The notes under the pieces were generated by a model. The model was given only the letters and a program-made list of their open reading frames with translations, had not been told where the DNA came from and made no database searches. The position numbers and the translations under genes are program-made. Below are positions 51,347 to 61,729 of a stretch of DNA of 64,000 nt, one piece after another (positions within the stretch are counted from its first letter, which is position 1; every line of letters begins with the position of its first letter). This DNA is from Enterobacter sp. Bisph1 (GTDB lineage Bacteria; Pseudomonadota; Gammaproteobacteria; Enterobacterales; Enterobacteriaceae), in NCBI RefSeq assembly GCF_000814905.1, contig NZ_JXAG01000030.1, positions 1-64,000 on the forward strand, read 5' to 3'.

Positions 51347-52479
51347 TCATCAATAACGTCAAACTAGTTCTCGAAGAGGAAGTGGTCAGCGGCTCGCTGG
51401 AGGTGCAGGACGGAATCATTCGCGCCTTTGCCGAAACCCAAAGCCGCCAGCCGGGCGCGCACGATGGCGATGGCGGCTGGCTGATGCCGGGGCTTATCGA
51501 ACTGCATACCGATAATCTGGATAAGTTTTTCACGCCGCGCCCGAAAGTGGACTGGCCCGCCCATTCGGCGATGAGCAGCCACGATGCGCTGATGGTCGCC
51601 AGCGGCATCACTACCGTGCTCGACGCGGTGGCGATTGGCGATGTCCGCGACGGCGGCGATCGGCTGGATAATCTGCAAAAGATGATCAATGCCGTCGAAG
51701 ATTCACAAAAGCGCGGGTTGAACCGCGCCGAGCACCGCCTGCATCTACGCTGCGAACTGCCGCACCACACCACGCTGCCGCTGTTTGAAAAACTTGTTGG
51801 CCGCGAACCGGTGGCGCTGGTGTCGCTGATGGATCACTCGCCGGGACAGCGCCAGTACGCCAGCCACGAGAAGTATCGCGAGTATTATCAGGGTAAATAT
51901 CATCTTAATGATGCACAGATGGACAGATTTGAGCAGGAGCAACTGGCGCTGGCGGCGCAGTGGTCGCAGCCAAACCGCTTAGCCATTGCCGCGATCTGCA
52001 AGTCGCGCGAGTTGCCCCTTGCCAGCCACGATGACGCCACCCACGAACATGTGGTGGAATCCCATCAGTTAGGCAGCGTGATCGCCGAATTTCCCACCAC
52101 CTTCGCCGCAGCGGAAGCCTCGCGCAAGCATGGTTTGAGCGTGCTGATGGGCGCGCCGAATATCGTGCGTGGTGGCTCCCATTCGGGAAACGTCGCGGCG
52201 CATAAACTGGCGCAGCTCGGCATGCTGGATATTTTGTCTTCCGATTACTATCCCGCCAGCCTGCTGGATGCAGCGTTTCGCGTCGCCGCCGATGAGGAGA
52301 ATGATTTTACCCTGGCGAAAGCGATTCGCCTGGTGACGAAAAACCCGGCGCAGGCGCTGAATCTGCAAGATCGCGGCGTGATTGGCGAAGGCAAGCGGGC
52401 GGATTTGGTGCTGGCCCACCATAAAGGTGACCATGTGCATATTGATCACGTCTGGCGCGCGGGGAAAAGGGTTTTCTGA
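51343..52479 (+). CDS. phnM: RPnTP hydrolase PhnM
   Basis: An amidohydrolase-superfamily enzyme of 378 residues that removes pyrophosphate from ribose-1-phosphonate 5'-triphosphate. Metal-site motifs are visible: [12 protein letters not shown] (about residue 52), [26 protein letters not shown], and the late Asp in [11 protein letters not shown]. Its stop overlaps the phnN start by one base. Confidence 0.96.
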   Translation: MIINNVKLVLEEEVVSGSLEVQDGIIRAFAETQSRQPGAHDGDGGWLMPGLIELHTDNLDKFFTPRPKVDWPAHSAMSSHDALMVASGITTVLDAVAIGDVRDGGDRLDNLQKMINAVEDSQKRGLNRAEHRLHLRCELPHHTTLPLFEKLVGREPVALVSLMDHSPGQRQYASHEKYREYYQGKYHLNDAQMDRFEQEQLALAAQWSQPNRLAIAAICKSRELPLASHDDATHEHVVESHQLGSVIAEFPTTFAAAEASRKHGLSVLMGAPNIVRGGSHSGNVAAHKLAQLGMLDILSSDYYPASLLDAAFRVAADEENDFTLAKAIRLVTKNPAQALNLQDRGVIGEGKRADLVLAHHKGDHVHIDHVWRAGKRVF

Positions 52480-53027
52480 TGGCACGACTGATCTGGTTAA
52501 TGGGGCCGTCCGGCGCGGGTAAAGATAGCCTGCTGGCGGCGCTTCGCCAGCGAGAACACCCGCAGTTACTGGTCGCCCATCGCTACATCACCCGCCCGGC
52601 CAGCGCTGGCAGCGAGAACCATATCGCCCTGAGCGTTAACGAGTTTTTTACCCGCGAGGAGCAGCATCTTTTCAGCCTGAGCTGGCATGCCAACGAGTTT
52701 TACTACGCTATCGGCGCGGAGATCGATCTCTGGCTACAGGCGGGATTCGACGTGGTGGTTAACGGCTCGCGCGGGCATTTACCCCAGGCGCAAGCGCAGT
52801 ATGGCGAGATGCTGATGCCGGTGTATGTGCAGGTTTCACCGGCGATCCTGCGCCAGCGTCTGGAACAACGCGGTCGCGAGAACGCCGTCGAAATCAACGC
52901 GCGTCTGCAAAGAGCGGCGCGTTATCAACCCGGCCAGTGCCTGACCCTGAACAATGATGGCAGTTTGCTTCAGACAGTTGAAGGACTGGTGAGGCTGATT
53001 CGTGCGCAACAAGGGAAAAGCGCGTAG
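52479..53027 (+). CDS. phnN: Ribose 1,5-bisphosphokinase PhnN
   Basis: Phosphorylates ribose 1,5-bisphosphate to PRPP, returning the ribose moiety to nucleotide metabolism. The 182-residue protein has a guanylate-kinase-like P-loop ([14 protein letters not shown], residues 8-21) and [15 protein letters not shown]. In E. coli phnO, an acetyltransferase gene, comes next; here the next gene is phnP after 60 bp. Confidence 0.95.
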   Translation: MARLIWLMGPSGAGKDSLLAALRQREHPQLLVAHRYITRPASAGSENHIALSVNEFFTREEQHLFSLSWHANEFYYAIGAEIDLWLQAGFDVVVNGSRGHLPQAQAQYGEMLMPVYVQVSPAILRQRLEQRGRENAVEINARLQRAARYQPGQCLTLNNDGSLLQTVEGLVRLIRAQQGKSA

Positions 53028-53087
53028 TGATATCGGTGCGACATGTCCGCACCGATAACGCTGTTTCCACCGTTAAAGCGAGGTGCT

Positions 53088-53846
53088 ATGAGCCTGACAA
53101 TCACTCTCACCGGCACCGGCGGCGCGCAGCTGGTACCGGTTTTTGGCTGCAGCTGCGCGGCCTGTCACCGCGCCCGCCAGAACCACACTTACCGTCGCCA
53201 ACCCTGTAGCGCGGTGGTGAAGTTTAACGATGCAGTCACCCTGCTCGACGCCGGTATCCCCACTTTGATGGATAAGTTCTCCCCCGGCGATGTTCAACAG
53301 TTTTTACTCACCCACTATCATATGGATCATGTCCAGGGGCTGTTTCCCCTGCGTTGGGGAGTGGGCGATAAAATCCCGGTTTATGGCCCGCCGGATGAAC
53401 AGGGCTGTGACGATCTGTTTAAACATCCCGGACTGCTCGATTTCAGCCATACTGTCGCCCCTTTCGTCGTGTTCGAACTGCAAGGATTGCAGGTTACGCC
53501 GCTGCCGCTGAATCACTCAAAGCTAACCTTCGGCTATTTTCTCGAATCGGCCCACAGCCGGGTAGCCTGGCTTTGTGATACGGCGGGCCTGCCGGACAAG
53601 ACGCTGAAGTTTCTGCTTAATAACCGTCCGCAGGTGGTGGTGATAGATTGTTCATATGAACCGCGTGCGCAAACGCCAAAAAATCACTGTGATTTAAGTA
53701 CGGTTATTGCTCTAAATGAGATAATTGGCTGCCCACGAGTGATCCTAACGCATATCAGTCATGTCTTTGATCAATGGATGATGAAAAACCCGCTGCCGAC
53801 GGGGTTTGAAGCAGGTTATGATGAGATGCGAATTGTGCTGGATTAG
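53088..53846 (+). CDS. phnP: Phosphoribosyl 1,2-cyclic phosphate phosphodiesterase PhnP
   Basis: Opens the cyclic phosphate made by PhnJ to ribose 1,5-bisphosphate, the PhnN substrate. A 252-residue metallo-beta-lactamase-fold enzyme with [10 protein letters not shown] (H-x-H-x-D-H), later ligands [17 protein letters not shown] and LTHISH. A separate zinc site is formed by the N-terminal CSCAAC. Start [14 protein letters not shown] at 53088. Last gene of the phn run. Confidence 0.96.
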   Translation: MSLTITLTGTGGAQLVPVFGCSCAACHRARQNHTYRRQPCSAVVKFNDAVTLLDAGIPTLMDKFSPGDVQQFLLTHYHMDHVQGLFPLRWGVGDKIPVYGPPDEQGCDDLFKHPGLLDFSHTVAPFVVFELQGLQVTPLPLNHSKLTFGYFLESAHSRVAWLCDTAGLPDKTLKFLLNNRPQVVVIDCSYEPRAQTPKNHCDLSTVIALNEIIGCPRVILTHISHVFDQWMMKNPLPTGFEAGYDEMRIVLD

Positions 53847-54047
53847 ACCGCACAATATGGATATATTCTTCGCGCTTTTCCGCTGGAAGCGAAACAAGCG
53901 CACGCAGCCTGTGAAGAGGTCGTTTGAGGGATTAAGCGTACAGACTCGCAAACAAGTAGTTGCGCGTAACGCAACAGAGTCTTACTTACCCGCGTATGGC
54001 CTGGCAGTAATAAGCATATCGCGGCTTTGAAGAGTATTGAGCTTGCC

Positions 54048-54383
54048 ATGAATGTGCTTTTTATTTGTAGTCGGAACCAGTGGCGCAGCCCTACGGCTGA
54101 ACAGGTATTTCGTCGCTACCCGGGGCTGAATGCCCGCTCCGCCGGTACGCAACGCCAGGCGCGAAAAACCGTCTCTCCCGCCATTCTCTCCTGGGCAGAT
54201 GTTATCTGCGTGATGGAAGAGCATCACAAAAGCCGGCTGCTGGCGGACTTTAGCCGTCTGGTGCAGCATAAACCGGTTTATGTGCTGGATATTCCGGATC
54301 ACTATCCCTTTATGGACCCACAGCTGGTCGCGCTACTGGAAGATGTCGTTCCCGCGCGTCTGGGTTTACGCATCTCTGCGTAG
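54048..54383 (+). CDS. Low-molecular-weight protein-tyrosine-phosphatase-like protein
   Basis: A 111-residue small protein with the phosphatase loop C-x5-R-S near the N terminus (FICSRNQWRSPTAEQVF) and an aspartate in DIPDHYPF that could be the general acid. It belongs to the short subgroup, lacking the usual N-x-C-R order and the Tyr pair of classical Wzb-type enzymes. The substrate is unknown. It follows phnP by 200 bp and converges on yjdP with 5 bp between the stop codons. Not part of the E. coli K-12 phn neighbourhood. Confidence 0.8.
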   Translation: MNVLFICSRNQWRSPTAEQVFRRYPGLNARSAGTQRQARKTVSPAILSWADVICVMEEHHKSRLLADFSRLVQHKPVYVLDIPDHYPFMDPQLVALLEDVVPARLGLRISA

Positions 54384-54388
54384 CCGCA

Positions 54389-54703
54389 TTAACGGTAATC
54401 ATCCCGCTCTTCCAGCCTGCGCTGTTCATCTTCAAGCTGGCGCCGCTCCCGATCGAGCTGGCGCTGGCGGTCATCAAGCTGGCGACGGCGGTCTTCAAGC
54501 TGCCGATAACGGTCGTCATCCTGCCTGCGTTCCTCGCTGCGCTGATAGTCATCCTCGCGCCGATGGTCACGACTGTCCTGGTTATACGCGTCGCCAATAG
54601 CCCGCTGAATGTTGCCGATGGCATCATCAACCACATCCGCGTGGGCAACCTGACCGCTGAGTAACAGTGCGCCGAACAGTAGCGCGTTCGCATAACGTTT
54701 CAT
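54389..54703 (-). CDS. yjdP: YjdP family periplasmic protein
   Basis: A 104-residue protein with a signal peptide (MKRYANALLFGALLLSGQVAHA) and a mature part made of charged R/Q/D/E repeats (QLEDRRRQLDDRQRQLDRER), likely a single long helix or coiled coil. It matches E. coli YjdP, which also neighbours phnP. Function unknown. The start at 54703 follows the signal-peptide logic; an in-frame ATG lies five codons upstream. Confidence 0.85.
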   Translation of the reverse strand: MKRYANALLFGALLLSGQVAHADVVDDAIGNIQRAIGDAYNQDSRDHRREDDYQRSEERRQDDDRYRQLEDRRRQLDDRQRQLDRERRQLEDEQRRLEERDDYR

Positions 54704-54783
54704 AATGGTCAGCCTCAAGTAAGGACGAGGCCTACGTTAATCCAGCTGCTGTTACGGTGTGTAGCGGAGGATTCTCAAATCCA

Positions 54784-57354
54784 TTACGCCGCAATCCGCC
54801 GCAGCGCCTGGGCAAGCTGGATGCGGGTAAACGGTTTGCGCAACAGCTCAACGTCCGGCAACGCCGGGTTATCCGTCGGGCGCAGATCCTGGCCGCTTAT
54901 CAGCAACAGCGGCAATTGTGGGTGGTGCAGCCGGGCCTGGTTAATCACCTCTGCGCCGCTTAACGCACCGGGCAACATCAGATCGCTTATCAGCGCGCCA
55001 ATCTCCGTCGAGGCACTCAACAGCTGTAACGCCTGCTCGCCCGTTTCCGCCTCGAGGGTTAAATAGCCCAGTTCATGAAGCTGCTCACAAAGGGTCTGGC
55101 GAACATCCGCCTCATCTTCCAGTACCAGAATCAGCCGGTCGCGGGTATCGTAGGTTTGTGCAACATCCGGCTCGCGTTGCGCCTGCGCCTGCGCCTGCAC
55201 CGTTGCGCGCGGGAGCTGCAAACGCACAACCGTGCCCTGCCCCGGCGCGCTTTCAATTTCTACGCGCCCGCCGGACTGACGGATAAAACCGTACACCATC
55301 GACAAGCCAAGCCCGCTGCCGCTGCCGGTCTGTTTAGTGGTAAAAAAGGGCTCAAAGACCCGCACTTTAACCTCTTGTGACATCCCGCAGCCGTGATCGA
55401 CCACTTCCAGCGCCACCATATCCTGCTTACGTCCGTCGCTGCGGGTGACGCGCTGGTTCCAGGTGCGCACTTTAATCACCCCACTCTGCCCTTCCATCGC
55501 GTCGCGGGCGTTCATCACCAGATTGATAATGGCGTTTTCCAGTTGACCGACGTCGATCCACGCTGGCCACGCTGGATGCTGCGCCTCTATTTCCAGCGTC
55601 AGGGTCGCCGGGAGCGAGTGGTGCAGCAGTTCGCTTAAGTTTTCCAGCAGCGGCTGCATTTCAACCGCGTGCGGGTGCAACGACTGTTTACGGGAAAACG
55701 CCAGCAGCCGCTGGGTGAGCAGCGCACCGCGTTCGGCAGCCTTTAACGCCCGCGAGATGCGCGGCGCATCCGGTGAATCCGGCGATACCAGTTCGAGGCT
55801 GCCGATGATGACCGCCAGCAAATTGTTAAAATCATGGGCCAGCCCGCCGGTAAGCTGCCCCACGGCTTTCATCTTCTGGCTGTGCAGCAGCGCCGCTTCC
55901 AGCGCTTTACGCTCGGTACGATCCAGCACCACATTCACCAGTCCGCGACCCGGCACCGGGCTAAAACGCAGCTCAATGGTGCGATTATCCGCCAGCCGCA
56001 GCTCCTGCGGTTCCGGCAGCGGACGAGCAAGGTTTTCCTGTATATGTGCCGGTAAATCGCTCACCTGGCGCAGCAGGGTTTGATAATGGTGCCCGCGCTG
56101 CAGCGTGTCGGCGGTGAGCCCCAGCAGCAGCGGATATTGCGGGTTCCACACCACCAGGCAGCCCTGATTATCAAACAGGGCAAAACCGTCGCGCATGGCG
56201 TGAAAGGTGGTTTCCAGTTGGGTACTTTTCTCTTTCAGCAGTTTCGAGGTGTGCTGCAGCGACGCGGTATTGCGGGCAAAGACGTTAAACGCCCGCGCCA
56301 GCTCACCCAGTTCGTCACGCCGCTGCAGGCCGGGAACGGAGACGTCCTGCTCGCCGCGTGCCAGCCGGGTCATCGCGCGGGATATCGCCGTCAGCCGCGA
56401 GCCGAGGTTGCGATAGATATACCAACCGGCAAATGCGGTGATCACCAGCGCCAGCAGGGCGAAAAGACTGATAAAGAGAATGATCGAACGCATCTCTTGA
56501 TGGCTCTGGGCGGTGCGCAAATCGGAGGCTTTTGCCACCGCAGCAACATACTGATTGATATCGCTATTAAGCAGCGCCACCAGCGCTTTGATATGAAACA
56601 TCGACCAGCTAATCGCTAAATCGCTCTCTTCCAGCTGCTGCGACAGCGGCGCAAGCTTGCGCAACTCGGCGCTGAAATCCGGCAGGATCCACGCCACCAG
56701 CGGCTGGGTGCTTTGCTCTGGCAATTGGGCCATCACCTCCGTGAGCTGCTTAATGGTGGCTCGCGGGGAAGGCGTTTGGATGGCGGCGTTGAGCAGCCGG
56801 TCCATCTCGGCCAGCAGGCGAACATCGGGAAGATTATGGTCGTCGCGGGCGTTAACGTCCTGCAAATGGCGCAGGTAGCTCTGGCTTTGATAGAGGGAGC
56901 TGAGAAGCGCATTGCGTTCGAGATGGCGATGCTGACCGCGCTGCAGCATCTCGGTGACGCTTTGCTGCAGCTCATGGCTGCGGCGAATGATCTGCGCCAC
57001 CAGCTGTGGCTCCTGCTGCGCCAGCGGCGCGTTTGCCAGTTGGCTCAGGGAGTATTGCAGGGCGTTTTGCATTGCTTTTAGCCGCTCCGCTTCCCCTTTG
57101 TACTCCAGCGCGCCCACCACCTGCGTTAATCGCACCGCCGCCGTGGCAACGCTTGCGGTATCGCGCGCCAGGTTCATGCTACTGGTCATGTCGTCGAGGG
57201 TTTGCTGCTGCACCTGTTCCTGAATCTGGCTGGCATGGCGAAAGCCAAACACCGCCATGCCGCAAACCATCAAGGTCACGGCCACCACCAGCACATTAAA
57301 AAACAGCAGGCGCCCACGGGCGCTGGAAAAAAACGGGTTTGCGCGATACGGCAT
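54784..57354 (-). CDS. Hybrid sensor histidine kinase
   Basis: An 856-residue membrane kinase. TM1 at about residues 13-33, a large helical periplasmic sensor (about 35-290), TM2 at about 293-315, HAMP, then a PAS domain (DGFALFDNQGCLVVWNPQYP). The dimerisation/phosphoacceptor helix reads GGLAHDFNNLLAVIIGSLEL with His507. The ATPase domain has NLVMNARDAM, VVDHGCGM and GSGLGLSMV. A C-terminal receiver follows with Asp791 in LISDLMLPG. There is no HPt domain. It is divergent from the sugar operon, and the OmpR-type regulator at the far end of that operon is its likely partner. Confidence 0.9.
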   Translation of the reverse strand: MPYRANPFFSSARGRLLFFNVLVVAVTLMVCGMAVFGFRHASQIQEQVQQQTLDDMTSSMNLARDTASVATAAVRLTQVVGALEYKGEAERLKAMQNALQYSLSQLANAPLAQQEPQLVAQIIRRSHELQQSVTEMLQRGQHRHLERNALLSSLYQSQSYLRHLQDVNARDDHNLPDVRLLAEMDRLLNAAIQTPSPRATIKQLTEVMAQLPEQSTQPLVAWILPDFSAELRKLAPLSQQLEESDLAISWSMFHIKALVALLNSDINQYVAAVAKASDLRTAQSHQEMRSIILFISLFALLALVITAFAGWYIYRNLGSRLTAISRAMTRLARGEQDVSVPGLQRRDELGELARAFNVFARNTASLQHTSKLLKEKSTQLETTFHAMRDGFALFDNQGCLVVWNPQYPLLLGLTADTLQRGHHYQTLLRQVSDLPAHIQENLARPLPEPQELRLADNRTIELRFSPVPGRGLVNVVLDRTERKALEAALLHSQKMKAVGQLTGGLAHDFNNLLAVIIGSLELVSPDSPDAPRISRALKAAERGALLTQRLLAFSRKQSLHPHAVEMQPLLENLSELLHHSLPATLTLEIEAQHPAWPAWIDVGQLENAIINLVMNARDAMEGQSGVIKVRTWNQRVTRSDGRKQDMVALEVVDHGCGMSQEVKVRVFEPFFTTKQTGSGSGLGLSMVYGFIRQSGGRVEIESAPGQGTVVRLQLPRATVQAQAQAQREPDVAQTYDTRDRLILVLEDEADVRQTLCEQLHELGYLTLEAETGEQALQLLSASTEIGALISDLMLPGALSGAEVINQARLHHPQLPLLLISGQDLRPTDNPALPDVELLRKPFTRIQLAQALRRIAA

Positions 57355-57479
57355 AGTGGCTCCACAACGGACTCAACGCGGTCGCAATACATCACTATGA
57401 CAAATATGAACAGCCGCTGACATTATCCATTTACCAACCTGTGATGAAGTGCGGATATCGTCCTTGCGAGGAGCCTGAC

Positions 57480-59003
57480 ATGAGCACAACGCCCGTTCTC
57501 GAGATGCGCAACATTGCCAAAGCCTTTGGCAAGTTTTACGCGCTTAAAGGGGTGGATCTGACGGTCTGGTCCGGTGAGATCCATGCGCTGATGGGGGAAA
57601 ACGGCGCGGGTAAAAGCACCTTAATGAAAATTCTTGCCGGTGCCTATAGCGCCACCAGCGGCGAGATCCTTATTGACGGCCAGCCTTACAGCATAAAAGG
57701 GCCGAAAGACGCGCTGGCGGCAGGCATTACCCTGATTTATCAGGAGATGCAGCTCGCCCCCAATCTTACGGTCGCGGAAAATATTTTCCTCGGCAGCGAA
57801 ATTGCCCGCGGCGGGCTGGTGCAGCGCAAAGAGATGGCCGCCCAGGCGCAGGCGGTAATCGATCGTCTTGGCGCGAATTTTAAAGCCACCGACCGGGTGA
57901 TGACGCTCACCATTGCCGAACAGCAGCAGGTGGAGATCGCCCGCGCGCTCCATCGCAACAGCCGTATTCTGGTGATGGATGAGCCCACCGCCGCCCTCTC
58001 ATCACGTGAAACCCACCGCCTGTTTGAGCTGATCCTGCGTCTGCGCGATGAAGGAATGGCGATTATCTATATCAGCCACCGCATGGCGGAGGTGTATGAA
58101 CTGTCGGATCGCGTGAGCGTGCTGCGCGACGGGCAATATGTCGGCAGCCTGACCCGCGACAAGCTGAACGCCTCGGAACTGGTGCGCATGATGGTCGGCC
58201 GTCCCCTGAGCGATCTATTTAATAAAGAGCGCGATATTCCTCTCGGCAACCCGCGCCTGAGCGTGCATCACCTGACGGATGGCGAAAAGATCCGCCCGGT
58301 CAGTTTACAAGTACGCGCCGGCGAGATTGTCGGCCTCGCCGGGCTGGTTGGCGCAGGACGCTCAGAGCTGGCGCAGTTGATCTTCGGCGTGCGCAAAGCC
58401 ACCGGTGGGATGATCGAAGTGGATGGCGAACCGGTCGTTGTTCACTCGCCGCGCGCCGCTATTGATTTAGGCATTGGCTTTTTGACCGAAAACCGCAAAG
58501 AGCAGGGTCTGTTTCTCGAACTGGCGGCGCAGGAGAACATCACCATGGCGACGCTGGAACGCGATGCGGCCTGGGGTCTGCTCAACCGCAAGAAAGCGCA
58601 GTCGATCTCTGATGACGCCATCAAATTGTTGAATATCCGCGTGCCGCACGCGCAAGTGCGTGCGGGCGGGCTTTCCGGTGGCAACCAGCAAAAACTACTG
58701 ATCTCGCGCTGGGTCGCGATTGGTCCGCGCATCCTGATCCTTGATGAGCCGACGCGCGGCGTCGACGTCGGCGCAAAAAGCGAGATCTACCGGATCATGA
58801 ACCAAATGGCGCGCCAGGGCGTGGCGATCTTAATGATCTCCAGCGAATTGCCCGAAGTGGTCGGTATGAGCGATCGGGTGTATGTGATGCGCGAAGGTGA
58901 GATTGCAGGCGAGTTACATAACGGCGAAATCACCCAGGAAAATATTATGACGCTGGCGACCGGCGTTAACGAATCCCATCCTCAGGCGGTAAACCATGAC
59001 TGA
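57480..59003 (+). CDS. Sugar ABC transporter ATP-binding protein (RbsA/AlsA-like)
   Basis: A 507-residue tandem ABC ATPase for a carbohydrate importer. The first half has Walker [29 protein letters not shown] and [12 protein letters not shown]. The second has the typical degenerate Walker [16 protein letters not shown], with signature [14 protein letters not shown] and [20 protein letters not shown] at 57480 behind GAGGAG. First gene of the operon; overlaps the permease by 8 bp. The 125-bp gap to the divergent kinase must hold the promoter. Confidence 0.95.
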   Translation: MSTTPVLEMRNIAKAFGKFYALKGVDLTVWSGEIHALMGENGAGKSTLMKILAGAYSATSGEILIDGQPYSIKGPKDALAAGITLIYQEMQLAPNLTVAENIFLGSEIARGGLVQRKEMAAQAQAVIDRLGANFKATDRVMTLTIAEQQQVEIARALHRNSRILVMDEPTAALSSRETHRLFELILRLRDEGMAIIYISHRMAEVYELSDRVSVLRDGQYVGSLTRDKLNASELVRMMVGRPLSDLFNKERDIPLGNPRLSVHHLTDGEKIRPVSLQVRAGEIVGLAGLVGAGRSELAQLIFGVRKATGGMIEVDGEPVVVHSPRAAIDLGIGFLTENRKEQGLFLELAAQENITMATLERDAAWGLLNRKKAQSISDDAIKLLNIRVPHAQVRAGGLSGGNQQKLLISRWVAIGPRILILDEPTRGVDVGAKSEIYRIMNQMARQGVAILMISSELPEVVGMSDRVYVMREGEIAGELHNGEITQENIMTLATGVNESHPQAVNHD

Positions 59004-59997
59004 ATATAAAGCTCCCACAGCCACCGACGTCGCCAAATCGGCTTCCGCCAAAAAGCTGCTGATGGGCGATTTGATGCAAACCGTCGGTATTCTGCCGATT
59101 TTGATCCTGATCGTCGCCGTATTTGGCTTTATCACGCCGAACTTTTTTACTGAGAGCAACCTGCTGAATATCACCCGCCAGGCGTCGATTAATATCGTAC
59201 TGGCAGCGGGGATGACTTTTATCATTCTTACCGGCGGTATCGACCTGTCCGTCGGCTCTATTCTTGGCACCACGGCGGTGGCGGCGATGGTGGTCTCGCT
59301 GATCCCGCAGTTTGCCATGCTGTCGGTACCGGCGGCGCTGATTCTGGGCCTGCTGCTGGGGTTGTTTAATGGCGCGCTGGTGGCGTTCGCCGGACTACCG
59401 CCGTTTATCGTGACGCTCGGCACCTATACGGCGCTGCGCGGCGCGGCCTATCTGCTGGCCGATGGCACCACCGTGATTAACTCCGATATCAGTTTTGAGT
59501 GGGTCGGCAATAACTATTTGGGGCCGATCCCGTGGTTGGTGGTGATCGCGCTGGCGGTGATCGCGCTGTGCTGGTTTATTCTGCGCCGCACCACCCTCGG
59601 CGTTCATATCTACGCGGTCGGCGGCAATATGCAGGCCGCCCGGCTTACCGGCATCAAAGTGTGGCTGGTTTTACTCTTCGTCTATGGCATGAGCGGTCTG
59701 CTCTCCGGTCTCGGCGGGGTGATGAGCGCTTCGCGTTTGTACAGCGCCAACGGCAACCTCGGCATGGGCTACGAACTGGACGCCATCGCGGCGGTGATCC
59801 TCGGCGGAACCAGCTTTGTCGGCGGCATCGGCACCATCACCGGCACGCTGGTGGGGGCGCTCATCATCGCTACCTTAAACAACGGGATGACGCTGATGGG
59901 CGTCTCCTACTTCTGGCAATTGGTGATCAAAGGGGCGGTGATCATCATAGCGGTGCTGATCGACAAATACCGTACCCGGCATCATCAGGCAGCATAA
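58996..59997 (+). CDS. Sugar ABC transporter permease (RbsC-like)
   Basis: A 333-residue inner-membrane permease with eight to ten helices. Family motifs: [42 protein letters not shown], and [30 protein letters not shown]. It probably works as a dimer with the preceding ATPase. Overlaps the ATPase gene; 40 bp before the binding-protein gene. Confidence 0.95.
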   Translation: MTEYKAPTATDVAKSASAKKLLMGDLMQTVGILPILILIVAVFGFITPNFFTESNLLNITRQASINIVLAAGMTFIILTGGIDLSVGSILGTTAVAAMVVSLIPQFAMLSVPAALILGLLLGLFNGALVAFAGLPPFIVTLGTYTALRGAAYLLADGTTVINSDISFEWVGNNYLGPIPWLVVIALAVIALCWFILRRTTLGVHIYAVGGNMQAARLTGIKVWLVLLFVYGMSGLLSGLGGVMSASRLYSANGNLGMGYELDAIAAVILGGTSFVGGIGTITGTLVGALIIATLNNGMTLMGVSYFWQLVIKGAVIIIAVLIDKYRTRHHQAA

Positions 59998-60037
59998 CAA
60001 TACCCTACAAAACAGCAACATAAGTGAGGATTACAGC

Positions 60038-60979
60038 ATGCGTCTTAAACCTCTTGTCACTGCGCTCTGCGCGGGTGCCCTGCTCGCCAGCGCCCCGTTT
60101 GCGCAGGCCAAAGAACTGAAGTCCATCGGCGTCACGGTGGGTGATTTAGCTAACCCCTTCTTCGTGCAAATCACTAAGGGCGCGGAACTCGAAGCACGCA
60201 AACTGGCGGGCGATAAGGTCAAAGTAACGCTGGTCTCCAGCGGCTACGATCTCGGCCAGCAGGTGGGGCAAATTGACAACTTTATCGCCGCCAAAGTGGA
60301 CATGATCATCCTCAACGCGGCGGATTCCAAAGGCATTGGCCCGGCGGTAAAACGGGCGAAAGAGGCCGGGATCGTGGTGGTTGCTGTTGACGTGGCGGCG
60401 GAAGGCGCAGATGCCACCATTACCTCCGATAACACCCAGGCGGGTGAAATGGCCTGTAAATACATCACCGAGCGCCTGAAAGGCAAAGGCAATGTGGTGA
60501 TCATCAACGGACCGCCGGTTTCCGCCGTGCAGAACCGTGTCGAAGGCTGCCAGACCGAGTTTAAACGCCACCCGGACATCAAGGTGCTTTCCGATAACCA
60601 GAACGCCAAAGGCAGCCGTGAAGGCGGGCTGGAAGTGATGACTTCCCTGCTTGCCGCCAATCCAAAAATCGACGGCGTGTTCGCGATTAACGATCCGACG
60701 GCGATCGGTGCCGATCTGGCGGCGAAACAGGCGCAGCGTAACGAGTTCTTTATCGTTGGCGTCGATGGCAGCCCGGACGGTGAAGAGGCGCTAAAACGTA
60801 AGAATTCACTGTTTGTCGCGACCCCCGCACAGGATCCACAAGTGATGGCGGCCCGCGCGGTGGAAATTGGTTATGACATTCTGCAGGGCAAAGCGGCACC
60901 GAAAGAACCGGTACTGATCCCGGTGACGATGATCGATAAGCAGAGCGTCAGCACCTATAAAGGCTGGACGGTGAAATAA
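60038..60979 (+). CDS. Periplasmic sugar-binding protein (RbsB-like)
   Basis: A 313-residue type I periplasmic binding protein. The signal peptide (MRLKPLVTALCAGALLASAPFAQA) is followed by KSIGVTVGDLANPFFVQITKGAE, typical of ribose/allose-type binders. The ligand-site region includes NAADSKGIGPAVKRAKEAGIVVVAVDV and FAINDPTAIGADLAAK. Being third in the operon with a hairpin after it suggests higher mRNA stability and yield. It might also present the ligand to the sensor kinase. Confidence 0.94.
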   Translation: MRLKPLVTALCAGALLASAPFAQAKELKSIGVTVGDLANPFFVQITKGAELEARKLAGDKVKVTLVSSGYDLGQQVGQIDNFIAAKVDMIILNAADSKGIGPAVKRAKEAGIVVVAVDVAAEGADATITSDNTQAGEMACKYITERLKGKGNVVIINGPPVSAVQNRVEGCQTEFKRHPDIKVLSDNQNAKGSREGGLEVMTSLLAANPKIDGVFAINDPTAIGADLAAKQAQRNEFFIVGVDGSPDGEEALKRKNSLFVATPAQDPQVMAARAVEIGYDILQGKAAPKEPVLIPVTMIDKQSVSTYKGWTVK

Positions 60980-60986
60980 GGGCTTT

Positions 60987-61012
60987 CTCCCTCTCCCACA
61001 GGGGAGAGGGAG
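60987..61012 (+). repeat. Intercistronic hairpin after the binding-protein gene
   Basis: CTCCCTCTCCC and the complementary GGGAGAGGGAG flank a short ACA-type loop, 8 bp after the stop codon and with no T run. A stem in this place usually protects the upstream binding-protein mRNA from 3' decay. Confidence 0.6.
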
Positions 61013-61031
61013 CGCCAACCCAGGGGATACC

Positions 61032-61718
61032 ATGAAACGCTCCGCTATTAATGAGATTCTCGGTCACACACGGCAGTTCTTCTCCATGCATGATGTGCAT
61101 CTGCCCCCTTTTGCCAGCTTTCCGCCAACCCAATGGCAACAGCTGGACAGAGAGGCCTGGCGCGAAGTGTTCGACCTGAAGTTAGGCTGGGACGTGACCG
61201 CCTTTGGCAGCACGGATTTTTACACCCAGGGGCTGACGCTGTTTACCCTGCGTAACGGCTCACCGGACGGCACGCTTTATGCGAAATGTTATGCGGAAAA
61301 GATCATGCACGTACGCGACGCGCAGCTCACGCCGATGCATTTTCACTGGCGTAAGCGCGAGGACATCATTAATCGCGGCGGCGGCAATTTAATTATCGAA
61401 CTGTGGAACGCCGGCGCGCAGGACGAAACGCTGAATACCGACGTTACCGTGGTCATTGATGGCTGTATTCAGACACACGCGGCAGGCAGCCAATTGCGCC
61501 TCGCACCAGGGGAAAGTATTTGCCTGCCGCCGGGTCTGTATCACAGCTTCTGGGGCGAGCCGGGCTTTGGCGACGTACTGGTCGGGGAAGTCTCATCCGT
61601 CAACGATGACGATCATGATAACCACTTCCTCGCGGCGATGGACAGGTACAACGAGGTACTGGAAGACGAACCGGCACAGCTGGTGTTGTGCAACGAGTAC
61701 CATCTGTTTCTGAGCTAA
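61032..61718 (+). CDS. D-lyxose/D-mannose-type ketol isomerase
   Basis: A 228-residue cupin-fold isomerase of the D-lyxose isomerase family, close in length and sequence to the enzyme of E. coli O157:H7 studied as EcSI, which interconverts D-lyxose/D-xylulose and D-mannose/D-fructose. Metal ligands are visible in LTPMHFHWRKREDIINRGGG (H-x-H and Glu) and later PGLYHSFWGEPG (His). It is cytoplasmic and the first enzyme gene after the transporter. Confidence 0.9.
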   Translation: MKRSAINEILGHTRQFFSMHDVHLPPFASFPPTQWQQLDREAWREVFDLKLGWDVTAFGSTDFYTQGLTLFTLRNGSPDGTLYAKCYAEKIMHVRDAQLTPMHFHWRKREDIINRGGGNLIIELWNAGAQDETLNTDVTVVIDGCIQTHAAGSQLRLAPGESICLPPGLYHSFWGEPGFGDVLVGEVSSVNDDDHDNHFLAAMDRYNEVLEDEPAQLVLCNEYHLFLS

Positions 61719-61729
61719 AGGAGAGTGTT

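Noticed and set aside
55176..55200. Hexamer repeat GCGCCT x3 inside the hybrid kinase gene
   Set aside because: It encodes an Ala-Gln linker between the ATPase and receiver domains; an ordinary flexible linker, not a regulatory repeat.
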